Below, one piece after another: positions 54,981 through 64,000 of a stretch of 64,000 nt of DNA. Source of the stretch: Anniella stebbinsi (Eukaryota; Chordata; Lepidosauria; Squamata; Anniellidae); contig JARDYH010000005.1 of the NCBI GenBank assembly GCA_029215795.1, forward strand, positions 160,853,814 to 160,917,813, read 5' to 3'. Every line of letters begins with the position of its first letter. Position 1 is the first letter of the stretch. Under the pieces are notes generated by a model. It was not told the DNA's origin and did not search any database. It saw only the letters and a list, made by a program, of their open reading frames with translations. The position numbers and the translations under genes were made by a program.

Positions 54981-55795
54981 GCAGAAGGGCCTTGCTGTCA
55001 AATGATGGCATATATCACCCTGGAAGATGAGTGTATGAACCCCTGGTGTTGCAAATGGCCTCATGAGGTCCTGCCATAATGTTGCAAGAGTAGACATGGG
55101 AACAGAGTTGGAACAGACATTGCATAAGCGGATGAAGAACTACAAGTCAAAGATGCGCATGGGAATGCAATAGCAGGAGTATTAAGAAACTAATCCAGGC
55201 ACGGAGAGAGGCTCCCACAACTTTAAGGGGACGAATAATATGTTGAGAGGATGACAGCATGAACTGGTTTACCTACAACAATAATACGAATGAAATGTGA
55301 CACATCCAGTTTGTTTGTTTGTTTATTTGAAGAGTTACATAATCCACTGTTAAGCTTAACTGAATTTTCAACCGGGAGAAAAAGAATGAAGAACAATCAG
55401 CAAGAAAACATTAAAACAACTAGGAAAACAAACAAACTGCACCCGTAGCATTGCTTAAGAGAAGGGAGTGTACTACCTTGCCCTTAGAAACTCTGTCATA
55501 CATAGCAAAGAGTCTTGCGGCCTCTGAAGGCGTGAGAGTGCTTCTGCTTTATTGTGCAGCTGCCCTGCCTATTATGTGAAATATTATGAGGTATCCAGAC
55601 AATGTTGTCTTGCCTTACTAGAAAAAAATCCAGGAAGAAGAAAAGGGTATGGAAGGCCTTTTAAGTATTAGCAGCACTAGGAGCTCTTCTTATGGAAGTT
55701 CCCTAATGGAATTCTTATGCCATAAGCTTTCATGGACTGCAGTTAAGGATGGTCAAATTGCCTCGTTTTTCCAATCTTAAATTCGGTTCATCCCA
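54981..55795. other. Intergenic stretch with LINE/repeat debris
   Basis: A (GTTT)n-like tract lies at 55312-55330 and 'gccataagctttcatggact' at 55720. No gene. Confidence 0.35.
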
Positions 55796-55799
55796 AACC

Positions 55800-56110
55800 T
55801 TGCCATTTTTTTTAAAAAAGAAGTTCGCATGAACATTGATGAACATTTTGTTTTGCACATTTCTCCTAATACACCCGTTCTTGCCTAATATACATCTTTG
55901 CTGCAAGCAAGCTTTCTAATATAATTTTTTTAAAATATGATTTCCCCCAATGGAGGCGCCTTTGTATGGATTTTTTGGGTGGAGAATTCCTTTGCAAAAT
56001 TCGGAGACGTGCGAATTTCAAAGGAGAATGGGTTTCCGTTTGCATAATGGTGCAAAAGTGCAAAATTAGGCATGTTGCATCAAAATGTGAGCTCAGCACA
56101 TTTCAACCCT
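55800..56110. repeat. AT-rich dispersed repeat, copy 3 of 3
   Basis: 'cacatttctcctaatacacc', 'aaaattcggagacgtgcg' and 'gcataatggtgcaaaagtgc' match copies at 13180 and 16740. Confidence 0.55.
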
Positions 56111-56244
56111 TTCCCTAAGTCTTATCCACTGCTTCAGATGCATGAAGCGTTATCCTGCGGTGAGGGCACCTGACCTGGGAGTCCAGAAGGAGACCTAGAT
56201 CCAAGAGCACTCCCAATCTCTTTCACAGGAAGAGACCCCAATTC

Positions 56245-56390
56245 CGAGCATGAATTGGGAAGAGTGTTGGACTTGCCCAGGGATTCCTGGGTTCAAATTC
56301 GAACACCGTCACAAAATTCAACTGGTGACTGTGGGTCAGTCACTATCTCAGCCTGATCTCCCTCACAGGGTTGTGGAGACTTGAGACTCT
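56245..56390 (+). mobile_element. tRNA-derived SINE (second family), fragment
   Basis: 'gggttcaaattcgaacacc' is a B-box-like word, followed by 'gtgactgtgggtcagtcac' and 'ctgatctccctcacagggtt', as in a widespread lizard SINE type. Confidence 0.6.
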
Positions 56391-56884
56391 GTGGTACAGA
56401 TTAGCCCAGCCTCTGCTAACCAGGTGCCATCCACATAATTTTGGAGTGGCTGTGGCTGCTGGGAATTGAAGTACAAAACCAAGCACAAGGTTATGGGAGG
56501 CTGGATTAGCCCCATGTAGGTTCCTCTGTTTCAATCGTGGAATATAGAGGAAAGATGAGCTTTGTTCAATGAAATAAATACATAAATAACCCCCTCTCCC
56601 GCCAAGCATATGGGAAAAGTGCTATTGAAACAACTTGGCCCAGCTGCTCGTCACCTGAGTAAACGTATGGTGTGTGTAGTCGTCACCCAGAGAGAGGCTC
56701 ATAAACTACATCGTGGGGCTCATTGGCCAGAGTGGAGCCGCAACAAACTCCTACAGAAAGGCAGCAGAGATACTCCACAAACTCAAATAGCGCCAGCAGA
56801 GCTCTGCTGAATCTTTCTGTTGCACAAGCAGTTGCCCATTCCTCTTGCGCAACTAGTTGTGCAAGCAGTTGCACAACAGGTACA

Positions 56885-57005
56885 AAGCAGTTGTTGGACT
56901 CGTCCAGGGAGTCCGGGGTTCAAATTCCAACACCGTCACAAAATTCAACTGGTGACTGTGGGTCAGTCACTATCTCAGCCTGATCTCCCTCGCAGGGTTG
57001 TGGAG
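56885..57005 (+). mobile_element. tRNA-derived SINE (second family), fragment
   Basis: Nearly identical to 56275-56375 from 'ggttcaaattc' to 'cagggttgtggaga'. The two may reflect a local duplication about 620 bases apart. Confidence 0.6.
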
Positions 57006-57659
57006 ACCTAGGTTGCCTAGGTGGAGTGGGGAGAGTGAGAGGAGGGACGCAGCATGGCATGTGAGGGAGCGAGTGGCTGCTTCTTGCTGCTGCCAGTTGC
57101 CTGCACGTCTGGGCCACTGGGCTGCCGTGCAGGTGGCCGGCAGGGCCAAGAAGCGGCAGACCCTTTGGAGGGGATGGAGGGAGCGCCGCTCTTCCCATAC
57201 TCCGCTGCCCACTGTGCCAGCATCCTCTCGCTTCAAGGTACAGCCACCCTAGCGTGGCGTAAAGGTTATGTTCTATCTGTTGTCTCTGCTTTGAGTGTAA
57301 ATTTTATTAATACTTTTATCGTATTTTTATTGTGTTTTATGACGCCGTGATTTTAAAGCATTGGAAACCACCTGAGTAGTGCTGGCAGGAAGGTGCTGGG
57401 AGTTGTAGGGTATTCGGCCCCCCACCCCCGGTCTAACCATGCAGAGGATTGCTCCCGTAATGTCAATAACTAATTAAAAATCCCAGTAGAATCACAGAAT
57501 TCTGGATTCCAGTACTGAAATGAGCTCACGCTCCTGGTTACACCAAGAGTTCTTCATTTCCGCAGGACAGTTTAGGGCGGAGGTGCTGTGTTCGGTTAAT
57601 TTCAGATCTTAGGCTTAGGGCACAATCCTCTGCATGTTTAGAAAGAAAAAAACATCCTA
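57006..57659. other. Intergenic stretch, LINE tail fragment only
   Basis: 57290-57375 ('ttaatacttttatcg', 'gattttaaagcattgg') looks like an L2-type 3' tail. Frames at 56920-57252 are GC-rich shadows. Confidence 0.35.
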
Positions 57660-57725
57660 CAATTCCCAGCATGCCCCAGCCAGCATGGGGAGTTGGAGGA
57701 GTTGCTGGGAGTTGTAGGACTTTTT
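57660..57725. repeat. Short hairpin repeat ('tcctacaattcccagcat')
   Basis: 'tcctacaattcccagcatg' faces 'gctgggagttgtagga' with a 30-base middle. Confidence 0.65.
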
Positions 57726-57875
57726 TCTGTCTAAAGAGGCAGAGCATTGCACCTTTAATGATGCTCTGGCTCCCCCAGCAGATGTCCGTGTGTATTACTT
57801 CAGTGGCGAAGTGCAAAACCAACTCCTCTACTCCACTTTTCTCTGCTTTGCAACTTGTTCTACATTCCTGATAAA

Positions 57876-58045
57876 CAGTGAGGTCTGGTGCCTCTGATGG
57901 TGGCAGGGTGATGAATCTGCTCTGGGTTTCAGTCAGAACCAGCCAGAAACAACTTGGATAGCTCCTTTAGAGTTCTGAGTGGTTCTGACTGAAACCCAGC
58001 GCAGATTCGCCACCCCACCAACTCCGGAGCCACCAGCCTCCACTG
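57876..58045. mobile_element. MITE-B copy with near-perfect TSD
   Basis: Starts 'cagtgaggtctggtgcctct' and ends 'gagccaccagcctccactg'. Flanks 'ctgataaa' and 'ctgataca' match at 7 of 8. Confidence 0.82.
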
Positions 58046-58490
58046 CTGATACATCAGAGCAACAAACAAACAGCAATTACAGCACAGTTTACCAACTCTG
58101 ATTTAAAAAGAAAAAGCGAGAGAGAGAGAGACTCTGCGTATGTGCAGCTTCACGTTTCAAACTCATAACACCATCAAGACCACAGGGATAGAACATGGCG
58201 TTTGCCTCTACTGCACCGATGCCTTCATACCTGCTCTTCTCTGGACAGTCATGTGGGGGAGTCCCCCTGCATTGTGGGGCCTTGCGCTTCAGCCCCAATG
58301 TCCGGCCCTAGCGGCACCACTGGCGGGAAGAGGGTCGTCGTGTTGCTGCAGATGTTAAGCAAGGAGCCAGATGATCAGGCCCATGTGCTGGAAATCAGCC
58401 GAAGACTTACCAGTAGGCCCAGATCTGCCTTCTGCCCACCTCCTCTGTTGATTTTTAGCTATGTGTCTATGTGTGAGGATTGAGTCATGT
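58046..58490. other. 3' flank of gene B, no feature supported
   Basis: No poly(A) hexamer is obvious near the gene B stop. A (GGGT)n tract at 58497-58526 lies just past it. Confidence 0.35.
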
Positions 58491-58539
58491 CCAGGCTGGG
58501 TGGGTGGGTGGGTGGGTGGGAGCCGACAGTTTCTGGGTC

Positions 58540-58769
58540 TCAGGAAAGGGAGGCAAATAGGATGGCTAGGACAGTGGCCCCAAAGAGCATGGGAAGGTGG
58601 ATGTCAGAGGCGTGGGATGCCCCAACGATGCCCCCGTTGCAGTAATTAGTGCTGCAGCAGGAGTAGGTGACCCGGAATGGGTTGCTCGAGTGAGTGATCC
58701 TCTCCTGACTGGCGCATTTCTGGGAGGGGACGCATCCCTTCCCCAAGATGGACTCGTGTACTTTATAAT
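58540..58769 (-). CDS. Ly6 gene B, exon 3 (C-terminal, GPI-signal exon)
   Basis: Acceptor 'cttgttatttgcag'; enters at phase 1 with a split Asp codon. It encodes the second half of the Ly6 domain: KGCVPSQKC, then the closing signature YSCCSTNYCN, giving cysteines 6-10. A short linker is followed by a hydrophobic end (LPMLFGATVLAILFASLS) and stop, a GPI-attachment signal. With exons 1 and 2 the ORF is 414 bases, 137 residues. Length, ten-cysteine pattern and 1-1 intron phases are those of the Ly6/PSCA group. These are cell-surface three-finger proteins and the structural relatives from which snake three-finger toxins evolved; this gene keeps the membrane anchor and is not a toxin by structure. 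Orthology not resolved. Confidence 0.92.
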
Positions 58770-58839
58770 CTGCAAATAACAAGAGTGCACAGAGTTAGGG
58801 CTGAGAAAGCCCAGAGGTGCTGAGGGACGGGCAGCGTCA

Positions 58840-59140
58840 AGGGTAGGCATGGGCAGGCAGATGCCGGGGGCCCACCATGAAGCAGGGGCCTGCCAGCGCC
58901 GCTCCTTCTCTTCCCCACTGCAACCTCCTTGTTCACCTGCCTCTCGCTCTGGTCAGACAATGGTAATGGTGAGAAAGAGGAGGAGGCAGTGTAGATGCCC
59001 CTTCTTATTTGCTCACTGGCTCTCTGCCTTTCAAGGAATCAGGAGGAGGAGGAGCTGGTGAAAATGTAGACTCCCTAAGGGAGCGGGGCATTGAGAGTGT
59101 CTATCCCAAGCGCCTTCTAAAACCTGGAGCTGGCCCTGGG
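58840..59140. repeat. Dispersed repeat, copy of 15465-15935
   Basis: 'gggtaggcatgggcaggcag', 'ttgttcacctgcctctcgct' and 'gtagatgccccttc' match the earlier copy. In intron 2 of gene B. Confidence 0.55.
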
Positions 59141-59174
59141 AACTGGGAACAGAGCTGGAGTGATGCACATGGAC

Positions 59175-59496
59175 TAGGCTGACCCGATAAAATCCAGGTC
59201 AGGGCTCATGTAACTTTAACAGTTGTAGAGAAAGGGGAATTTCAGCCAGTGTCACCATTTGTATGCAATTAGTTCCTGGTGAAATCCCCCTTCATCACAA
59301 CAGTTAAAGTTGCAGGGGCCCTGCCTTCTTTTGTATATGGTCACTCTAGTATAGTGCCTGCAACTTTAACTGTTGTGATGAAGAGGGAATTTCACCAGGA
59401 ACTCATTGCATACAAATGACACTGGCTGAAATTCCCTTTTCTCTACAACTGTTAAAGTTACATGAGCCCTGACCTGGATTTTATCTGGTCACCCTA
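59175..59496. mobile_element. MITE-A full copy with perfect TSD, in intron 2 of gene B
   Basis: A 322-bp element with ends 'taggctgacccgataaaatc' and 'gattttatctggtcacccta', flanked by 'acatggac' at 59167-59174 and 59497-59504 (8/8). Confidence 0.93.
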
Positions 59497-60032
59497 ACAT
59501 GGACTGAAGATGTGTATCCGTGGACAATGCAGGTTCTACCCTTAAGAGGGACCTAAAATGTTTTAAAAGAAATAAATACCCAGAAGGTTTATGGTGAAGG
59601 GGGGCTGAGGAAGCGTGCAACACCGTTTGTGGAATTGGCAATGGTATGCCTGGTTTTTTCCAGGTAAATTATAGGAAGGGGGGATTTCGATTGGGATCTA
59701 GGCCTGTCGGAGGGCAAGGGGGCCTTAACACTTCTCTCCCTGCTGTGGTCCTGATTCAGATTGCCCTCCCCATGCTTTCTATTTGTATTGGGGTGGGGGA
59801 AGCTCCCATTGAAGAAAATGGGAGCTGCTTTTTATTTTTCAATGCAGATAGCAGGCACAGGTGGCCCAGTTTAGGGCAGGACTGCCAAATGGAGCAAAGG
59901 GTAAAAGACTCCCCCCTATGCCCCACACCTGGGACCTAATCCAGTTCCATCCCTTCCCACTGGCAATGTAATTTGGAAAAAAACCCACATATATGCAATT
60001 GGAACCACCAACCCTAGGACAGTGAAACAAAC

Positions 60033-60161
60033 CTGAATCGCCTTTCATGGTGGTGCATCTCTCCCCGTCTTTACAGGTCACCAAGGATTTCTCCAAGCAA
60101 GGTTGGCCGAAAGTGCAGTTGTAACAGTGGAGCTCCTCCTTCCATGCATTTTGGCACAGGG
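60033..60161 (-). CDS. Ly6 gene B, exon 2 (first half of Ly6 domain)
   Basis: A 129-base exon between acceptor 'ctctcttaatctcag' and donor 'ttcag|gtttgt', phase 1 on both sides. It begins in the split Ala codon and reads LCQNAWKEELHCYNCTFGQP, then CLEKSLVTCKDGERC and ends KGDS. The LHCYNC start and TC-x5-RC motif are standard for finger one and two. One extra Cys lies in the leader (LCQ) and may fall within or next to the signal-peptide cleavage site. Exon 3 is 1.26 kb downstream, exon 1 is 3.5 kb upstream. The frame stays open upstream of the acceptor to an ATG at 60240; see findings. Confidence 0.92.
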
Positions 60162-60239
60162 CTGAGATTAAGAGAGAAACAGAAACATATAATAAGCCCA
60201 TGGGTGCAGCCCATCTGGCTATCCAAGCTGGACTGGCCA

Positions 60240-61680
60240 TCGAAGGCTCAGGAAAGAGTCAAATCCCAGACAACATGGAGGCTAGACATATAAGGTAAAA
60301 GGGCCCCTTCCTCATACTTCTTCATAGGATTGCCCATTATTTTTCTGGTAGGTGTCTTTAAAACAACACCATGCCAAAACTTTCTCTCAACAGGTTTTTT
60401 TTTTTGGACAGTTCTCATCACTTTGATAGAAAAGAAATTGCTTCCAAAAAGCATTTCAAAAGGGAAGAACATTTTGGAGAAATCCATATGGCTTTGGTTC
60501 AGGGTTTCTTGTGCTTACCTGACTTACGAGGTAGGCTGAGAGGTGTGCACAAATGTCCTTCATTGTACAATCACTGCTCTGGCAGCCTGTAGCACCCTCA
60601 GCTTCCTGCACTTGAATTAAAGGCCAGTGGGAGGCGCCATGGGGTAATTCCTCCCACGGGGCTTTTACAGGGGAGGAAGTACAGGCAGCCTGGGAGAGTG
60701 CAGAGCAATGGAAGGAAGAATGTGTAATAGGAAGAAACATACACACAGCCCCCTCAGCAACCTCACAGTGATTAGCTAAGCTCAAAAACACCACTGAAAA
60801 AAAAATTCAAAATAAATTGCAAAATGCCCTGAGAAGTGGGTGGGGTGGGTGGAAAAATAGAAGACTCCTTCATGGGGGAAGAAAACGTTCAGGAACTTGG
60901 AGGACAGATTTGGGCACAGCATTAGCTCCATCTCTTCCCTGGAGGTGAACACAACATTGTCCTCATCACAGCTGCACTGTGGAGGATGTAAAATGGGACT
61001 AGGCTGCCAACACAGTTGATGCTGTTGCCACTTTCATCAGCAGTGCAATAATATATTTTTAAAAAAACCCTTGGAAAAAAAGAAAAGAAGCAGCCCCTGC
61101 TAATGGTGAGTCCTACGTGTGCGAAACTGTTGGAAAATGTCTCCTCGCTCTGGTGAAAATTTGATGAAATCCCCCCCCCCCCCATTTCTCTACCCACAAA
61201 TAGGGGGGATAACTTAGAGGGGCCATTTGTGCACAGCTCTACTTTCAAACAGAGGTGTCAGATAGGGTTGCTGTGAATGTCCAGTTCGGTCCACGGGGGC
61301 CGTGGATTCACTCGCTTCTGGCCCTCATGGACCAAACCGGATGCGCCCGATGGAGGGCAGGCCCACCTCTGAGTGCTCACAAGCACCTGCATCTACTTGG
61401 ACACAGGTTTACCCTGGGAAAGTGCGCGTTACGAAGCTTCCGGAAAGTGCGCAATTCCCCCAGGCATGCTAGGGGTGGTTGCCATTATCACGTCCGGGGG
61501 AATTGCACACTTTCCGGAGGTTCCGGAAAGCACGCTTTCCTGCTCCACACTGTTTCATTCTGGACCTTAAAGACCCTCTTAACACAAGGCTACCTTGGAG
61601 GAAAACCTGTTTATTTTACATGCATCCTGTGTGGTTTCCCATCTCTTACAAGAAGCTTAGCACTAACATTACTACAGTAC
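60240..61680. other. Intron 1 of gene B, mostly unannotated
   Basis: A hairpin at 61437-61519 ('cttccggaaagtgcgcaatt' against 'aattgcacactttccgg') is the only clear structure. Short frames have no support. Confidence 0.4.
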
Positions 61681-61689
61681 AGAAGTGGG

Positions 61690-61998
61690 CAGGGTTCAGG
61701 CTTGCATGATCTACTTTATTTTTGAGTGGAACTTCAAGGTCAAGACTTTCCTCTTCTCTCAGGCATTTGGCAATATCTGAGGAGCCTGGGTTTGTTTTGT
61801 TTTGTTTTTGTAGTTTTTTTTTTGAAGTGTTGAAGTGGTTTTTAAATGTACAGATTGTGTGTATGTTGTATGTTTTTGCTGTTTTAATTTTTGTATATTG
61901 TTTTTAATTGTTTTTAATCCTATGTAAACCGCCCAGAGAGCTTCGGCTATGGGGCGGTATACAAATGTAATAAATAAATAAATAATAAATAAATAAGG
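61690..61998 (+). mobile_element. L2-type LINE 3' end
   Basis: Preceded by a possible end of ORF2 ('aagactttcctcttctctca'), followed by a T-rich 3' UTR, 'gtaaaccgcccagagagctt' and (AAAT)n. In intron 1 of gene B, opposite strand to the gene. Confidence 0.65.
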
Positions 61999-62376
61999 TC
62001 CACCATCTGGAGCCAGGTGCACAATAGTGGCTCAGGCCTGTAGACATAAGTAAAATATAACTGAACAGGGTGCCCCCGAGCTCAGGGATTTGTGATCAGA
62101 ATGAAAACCAAACTCACAAGTCCTTTCACACAAACCTCCACTCCTGGTTTCCCTCTTCCCCACCCCAGTGTTCTGTATGAACAACCTAATTTAGAGGGAA
62201 AGGTTATTTTTAGTGGTTGCTATTGTTAGACAGTTGCGAGTCAAGAACTCTTGCTGATCTACTGTGAATCATGCAGAAAGCCGTGAAGGGGCAGTCTTTA
62301 CACAGTTCCTTTGCTCTTGTTAGTAGCATTTTGCCAAAGGCAGTGTTTGATTGGTTCAGCTTGCTGCTACTTAAAG

Positions 62377-62437
62377 CCCACAAAGAAAGAAAAAAAGAAA
62401 GAAAGAAAGAAAGAAAAGGAAAGGAAAGGAAAAAATA
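62377..62437. repeat. (GAAA)n / (GGAAA)n microsatellite
   Basis: A run of 'aaagaaagaaagaaag' followed by 'ggaaaggaaagg'. Confidence 0.9.
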
Positions 62438-62453
62438 CCCTTTAAAATGGTGT

Positions 62454-62667
62454 CAGTAGAGGCTGGTGGCTCTGATTTTGGTGGGACTATGATTCCATTC
62501 TAGGTTTCAGTCAGAACCAGCCAGAACTCTCAGGGAGCTATCCAAGGTGCTGACTGAACTCTAGTCCCAAAATAGGTTCAGCATACTGGACAGCTCCATT
62601 AGAGTTCTGGGTGAAACCCAGAACAGGTTCACTGCTCAACCAAATTCGGATCCACCAGTTTCCACTG
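62454..62667. mobile_element. MITE-B copy
   Basis: Starts 'cagtagaggctggtggctct' and ends 'ggatccaccagtttccactg'. Flanks 'aatggtgt' and 'aatggtac' match at 6 of 8. Longer than other copies through internal repetition. Confidence 0.78.
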
Positions 62668-62719
62668 AATGGTACCTCACAGAGCTGCAGCCTTCAACTG
62701 CCCGGCTGCTATGCCACTT

Positions 62720-62830
62720 CCTTTTATTTATTTATTTAAGAAATTTCTTATTCACTTTTCATTATAAAATAATCCCAATGTGCGGTGCTAACAATAAAAT
62801 ACAGTAAGATTCAATGCATTGGTGAGGAGG
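62720..62830 (-). mobile_element. L2-type LINE 3' tail fragment
   Basis: Minus orientation: the (AAAT)n run at 62723-62740 is preceded by the family's tail-like sequence. Confidence 0.4.
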
Positions 62831-62950
62831 AGCCATCACCAGCTACTACTGCCTTTGGGCAGGTAGTCATTTTGGGACCCTCCTGGACTGTAGAGCCCTG
62901 AACCTGTGCCCCATAGTCCAGTCCTTAACTGCTCACGCTGCCCCCATAAG

Positions 62951-63235
62951 TAGGGTGATCGTATGAAAAGGAGGACAGGGCTCCTGTGTCTTTAACAGTT
63001 GTCTAGAAAAGAGAATTTCAGCAGGTGTCATTTGTATACAGTTAAAACTGCAGGAGCCCTGCCCTAAGTGATCAGATACAAAAGAGGGCAGGGCTCCTGC
63101 AGCTTTAACTGTTATGATGAAGGGGGGATTTCACCTGGTGCTGCATGCATGCAAATGACACCTGCTGACGTTCTGTTTTCTATACAACTGTTAAAGATAC
63201 AGGAGCCCTGTCCTCTTTTTCATATGGTCACCCTA
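62951..63235. mobile_element. MITE-A copy
   Basis: Ends 'tagggtgatcgtatgaaaag' and 'catatggtcaccctaa', with an internal deletion on the left arm. Flanks do not match. Confidence 0.82.
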
Positions 63236-63416
63236 AACAGCTCACAACAAAATCAGTCCAGCAGTTACTGTGAGGATGGCAGCTAAGATCAGCAGGAACA
63301 GGGGATCCTGAGAGGGTGGCAGATGATGTCATCATCCCTACTAATAAAAAAGTCCTGCCACTTTAACACTGCGAGCCCCCATTCTACTACAACACTGCTT
63401 AATGGTGCAATTATCT

Positions 63417-63437
63417 ATCATCTATCTATCTATCTAT
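63417..63437. repeat. (ATCT)n microsatellite
   Basis: About five tetranucleotide units. Confidence 0.85.
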
Positions 63438-63631
63438 CCATCCAGCTGTAAGCCACAATGAGTTAAACAACACTTACTCCTGAGTAGATGCATATAGGAC
63501 TGCCGCCTAAAGGATCAGGGCCACAGAGTTTGCAGTTCACAAACGCCAGCATAAGTAACTCAAGTAACAGCTACGGTGGGTTTGCAATAGCCCAACCCCA
63601 ATCATCTCCACCTCCCAAATCATCTTCTTAC

Positions 63632-63686
63632 CTATTGAAAAGAAAGACACCATGAAGAACAGGACCGCAGCAGCTCTCTGGGCCAT
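63632..63686 (-). CDS. Ly6 gene B, exon 1 (signal peptide)
   Basis: The ATG in 'gatATGGcc' opens MAQRAAAVLFFMVSFFSI and the exon ends at phase 1 with donor 'atag|gtaagaag'. A short basic start and hydrophobic core are typical of a secretory signal. Joined to exon 2 the codon is Ala, giving FFSI-A-LCQ. A TATA box sits 122 bases upstream, consistent with a leader of about 95 bases. It is the only ATG exon with matching phase upstream of exon 2 inside this interval, so I assign it to gene B. Confidence 0.88.
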
Positions 63687-63807
63687 ATCTTGTCTTCTAA
63701 AATATCAGCGCAGAGGCAGCAGGAGGCAGAAACAACACCTCGTAGGGATGGGAGAAATAGCAGTGAATCTGTTTGAGCAGCAGCCAGGGATGAATGGTGC
63801 CACCCCC

Positions 63808-63813
63808 TATATA
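63808..63813 (-). promoter_or_regulatory. TATA box of Ly6 gene B
   Basis: Minus strand 'ggtatatagggggtgg'. Transcription would begin near 63780. The sequence further upstream (63830-64000) has no element I can name. Confidence 0.6.
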
Positions 63814-64000
63814 CCGTTGCTGTAGTCAGCAGTCAGGTGTCAACTTCTGGTGCCATCCAAGGGACAGTGGGTGGAGGTGAGGTTGTTGTTCCAAACACAC
63901 CTGAAAAAGCTGGAATTTAGGAAGGTTCAAGTCAGGGCAGGGAGAGCTCAGGGCTTGGGATGGGGGAGGGATTTTTTGGAAGTCCTTGGAATCGTGACCC

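Noticed and set aside
58540..60161. Three-finger toxin gene
   Set aside because: The ten-cysteine Ly6 layout is kept and the C-terminus carries a GPI-type hydrophobic tail, whereas secreted toxins lack the anchor; best read as a normal surface Ly6 protein.

Overview
The window is vertebrate nuclear DNA, most likely from a squamate reptile (lizard). The basis is spliced genes with signal-peptide exons and TATA boxes, CR1 and L2-clade LINE fragments, tRNA-derived SINEs, and a heavy load of hAT-type elements with 8-bp target-site duplications (TSDs). No prokaryotic gene structure, CRISPR array, rRNA or functional tRNA gene was seen. Nearly all long ORFs are transposon fragments or chance frames. 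I had no database search, so family names rest on recognition of motifs and termini.

Genes. I can support two three-exon genes of the Ly6/uPAR (three-finger fold) family, both on the minus strand with the usual phase-1 introns. Gene B is complete: exon 1 (signal peptide, TATA box upstream) at 63632-63686, exon 2 at 60033-60161, exon 3 at 58540-58769, giving 137 residues, ten cysteines and a GPI-type tail. Gene A has clear exons 2 (14383-14496) and 3 (11299-11510). Its most likely exon 1 is a TATA-linked signal-peptide exon at 36583-36634, which implies a 22-kb first intron filled with transposons (predicted product 125 residues). This is a small Ly6 cluster of non-toxin, membrane-anchored type. 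Weaker exon candidates are a signal-peptide-like start at 28118 (minus), a plus-strand set of small cysteine-rich exons (2771-2808, 4353-4435, 24270-24457), and an exon-like segment at 40863-41038 (minus).

Repeats by region. 0-3 kb: nested CR1-type LINE tails and a hAT-like remnant. 5.8-7.5 kb: a 1.68-kb hAT-type element. 11-37 kb: gene A exons separated by SINEs, LINE tails, microsatellites and MITEs. 37-44 kb: MITEs, one holding a nested 3.95-kb element. 44.5-49.1 kb: an L2-clade LINE interrupted first by an inverted L2 copy and then by a 1.8-kb hAT-type element built of about five 240-bp GC-rich palindromes. 50.0-52.7 kb: a MITE split by a 2.39-kb fold-back element. 53-58 kb: more LINE, SINE and MITE debris. 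58-64 kb: gene B.

The most striking feature is the density and nesting of TIR elements with 8-bp duplications. One palindromic MITE of about 320 bp (ends TAGGGTGACCA/TAGGCTGACCA, here called MITE-A) has at least 13 full, split or partial copies in 64 kb, five with perfect TSDs. A second (CAGTGGAGGCTGG ends, MITE-B) has at least seven. Two larger elements sharing TAGGGGTGTGCA ends have grown into long palindromes. Because they sit inside one another, a relative order of insertion can be read directly.
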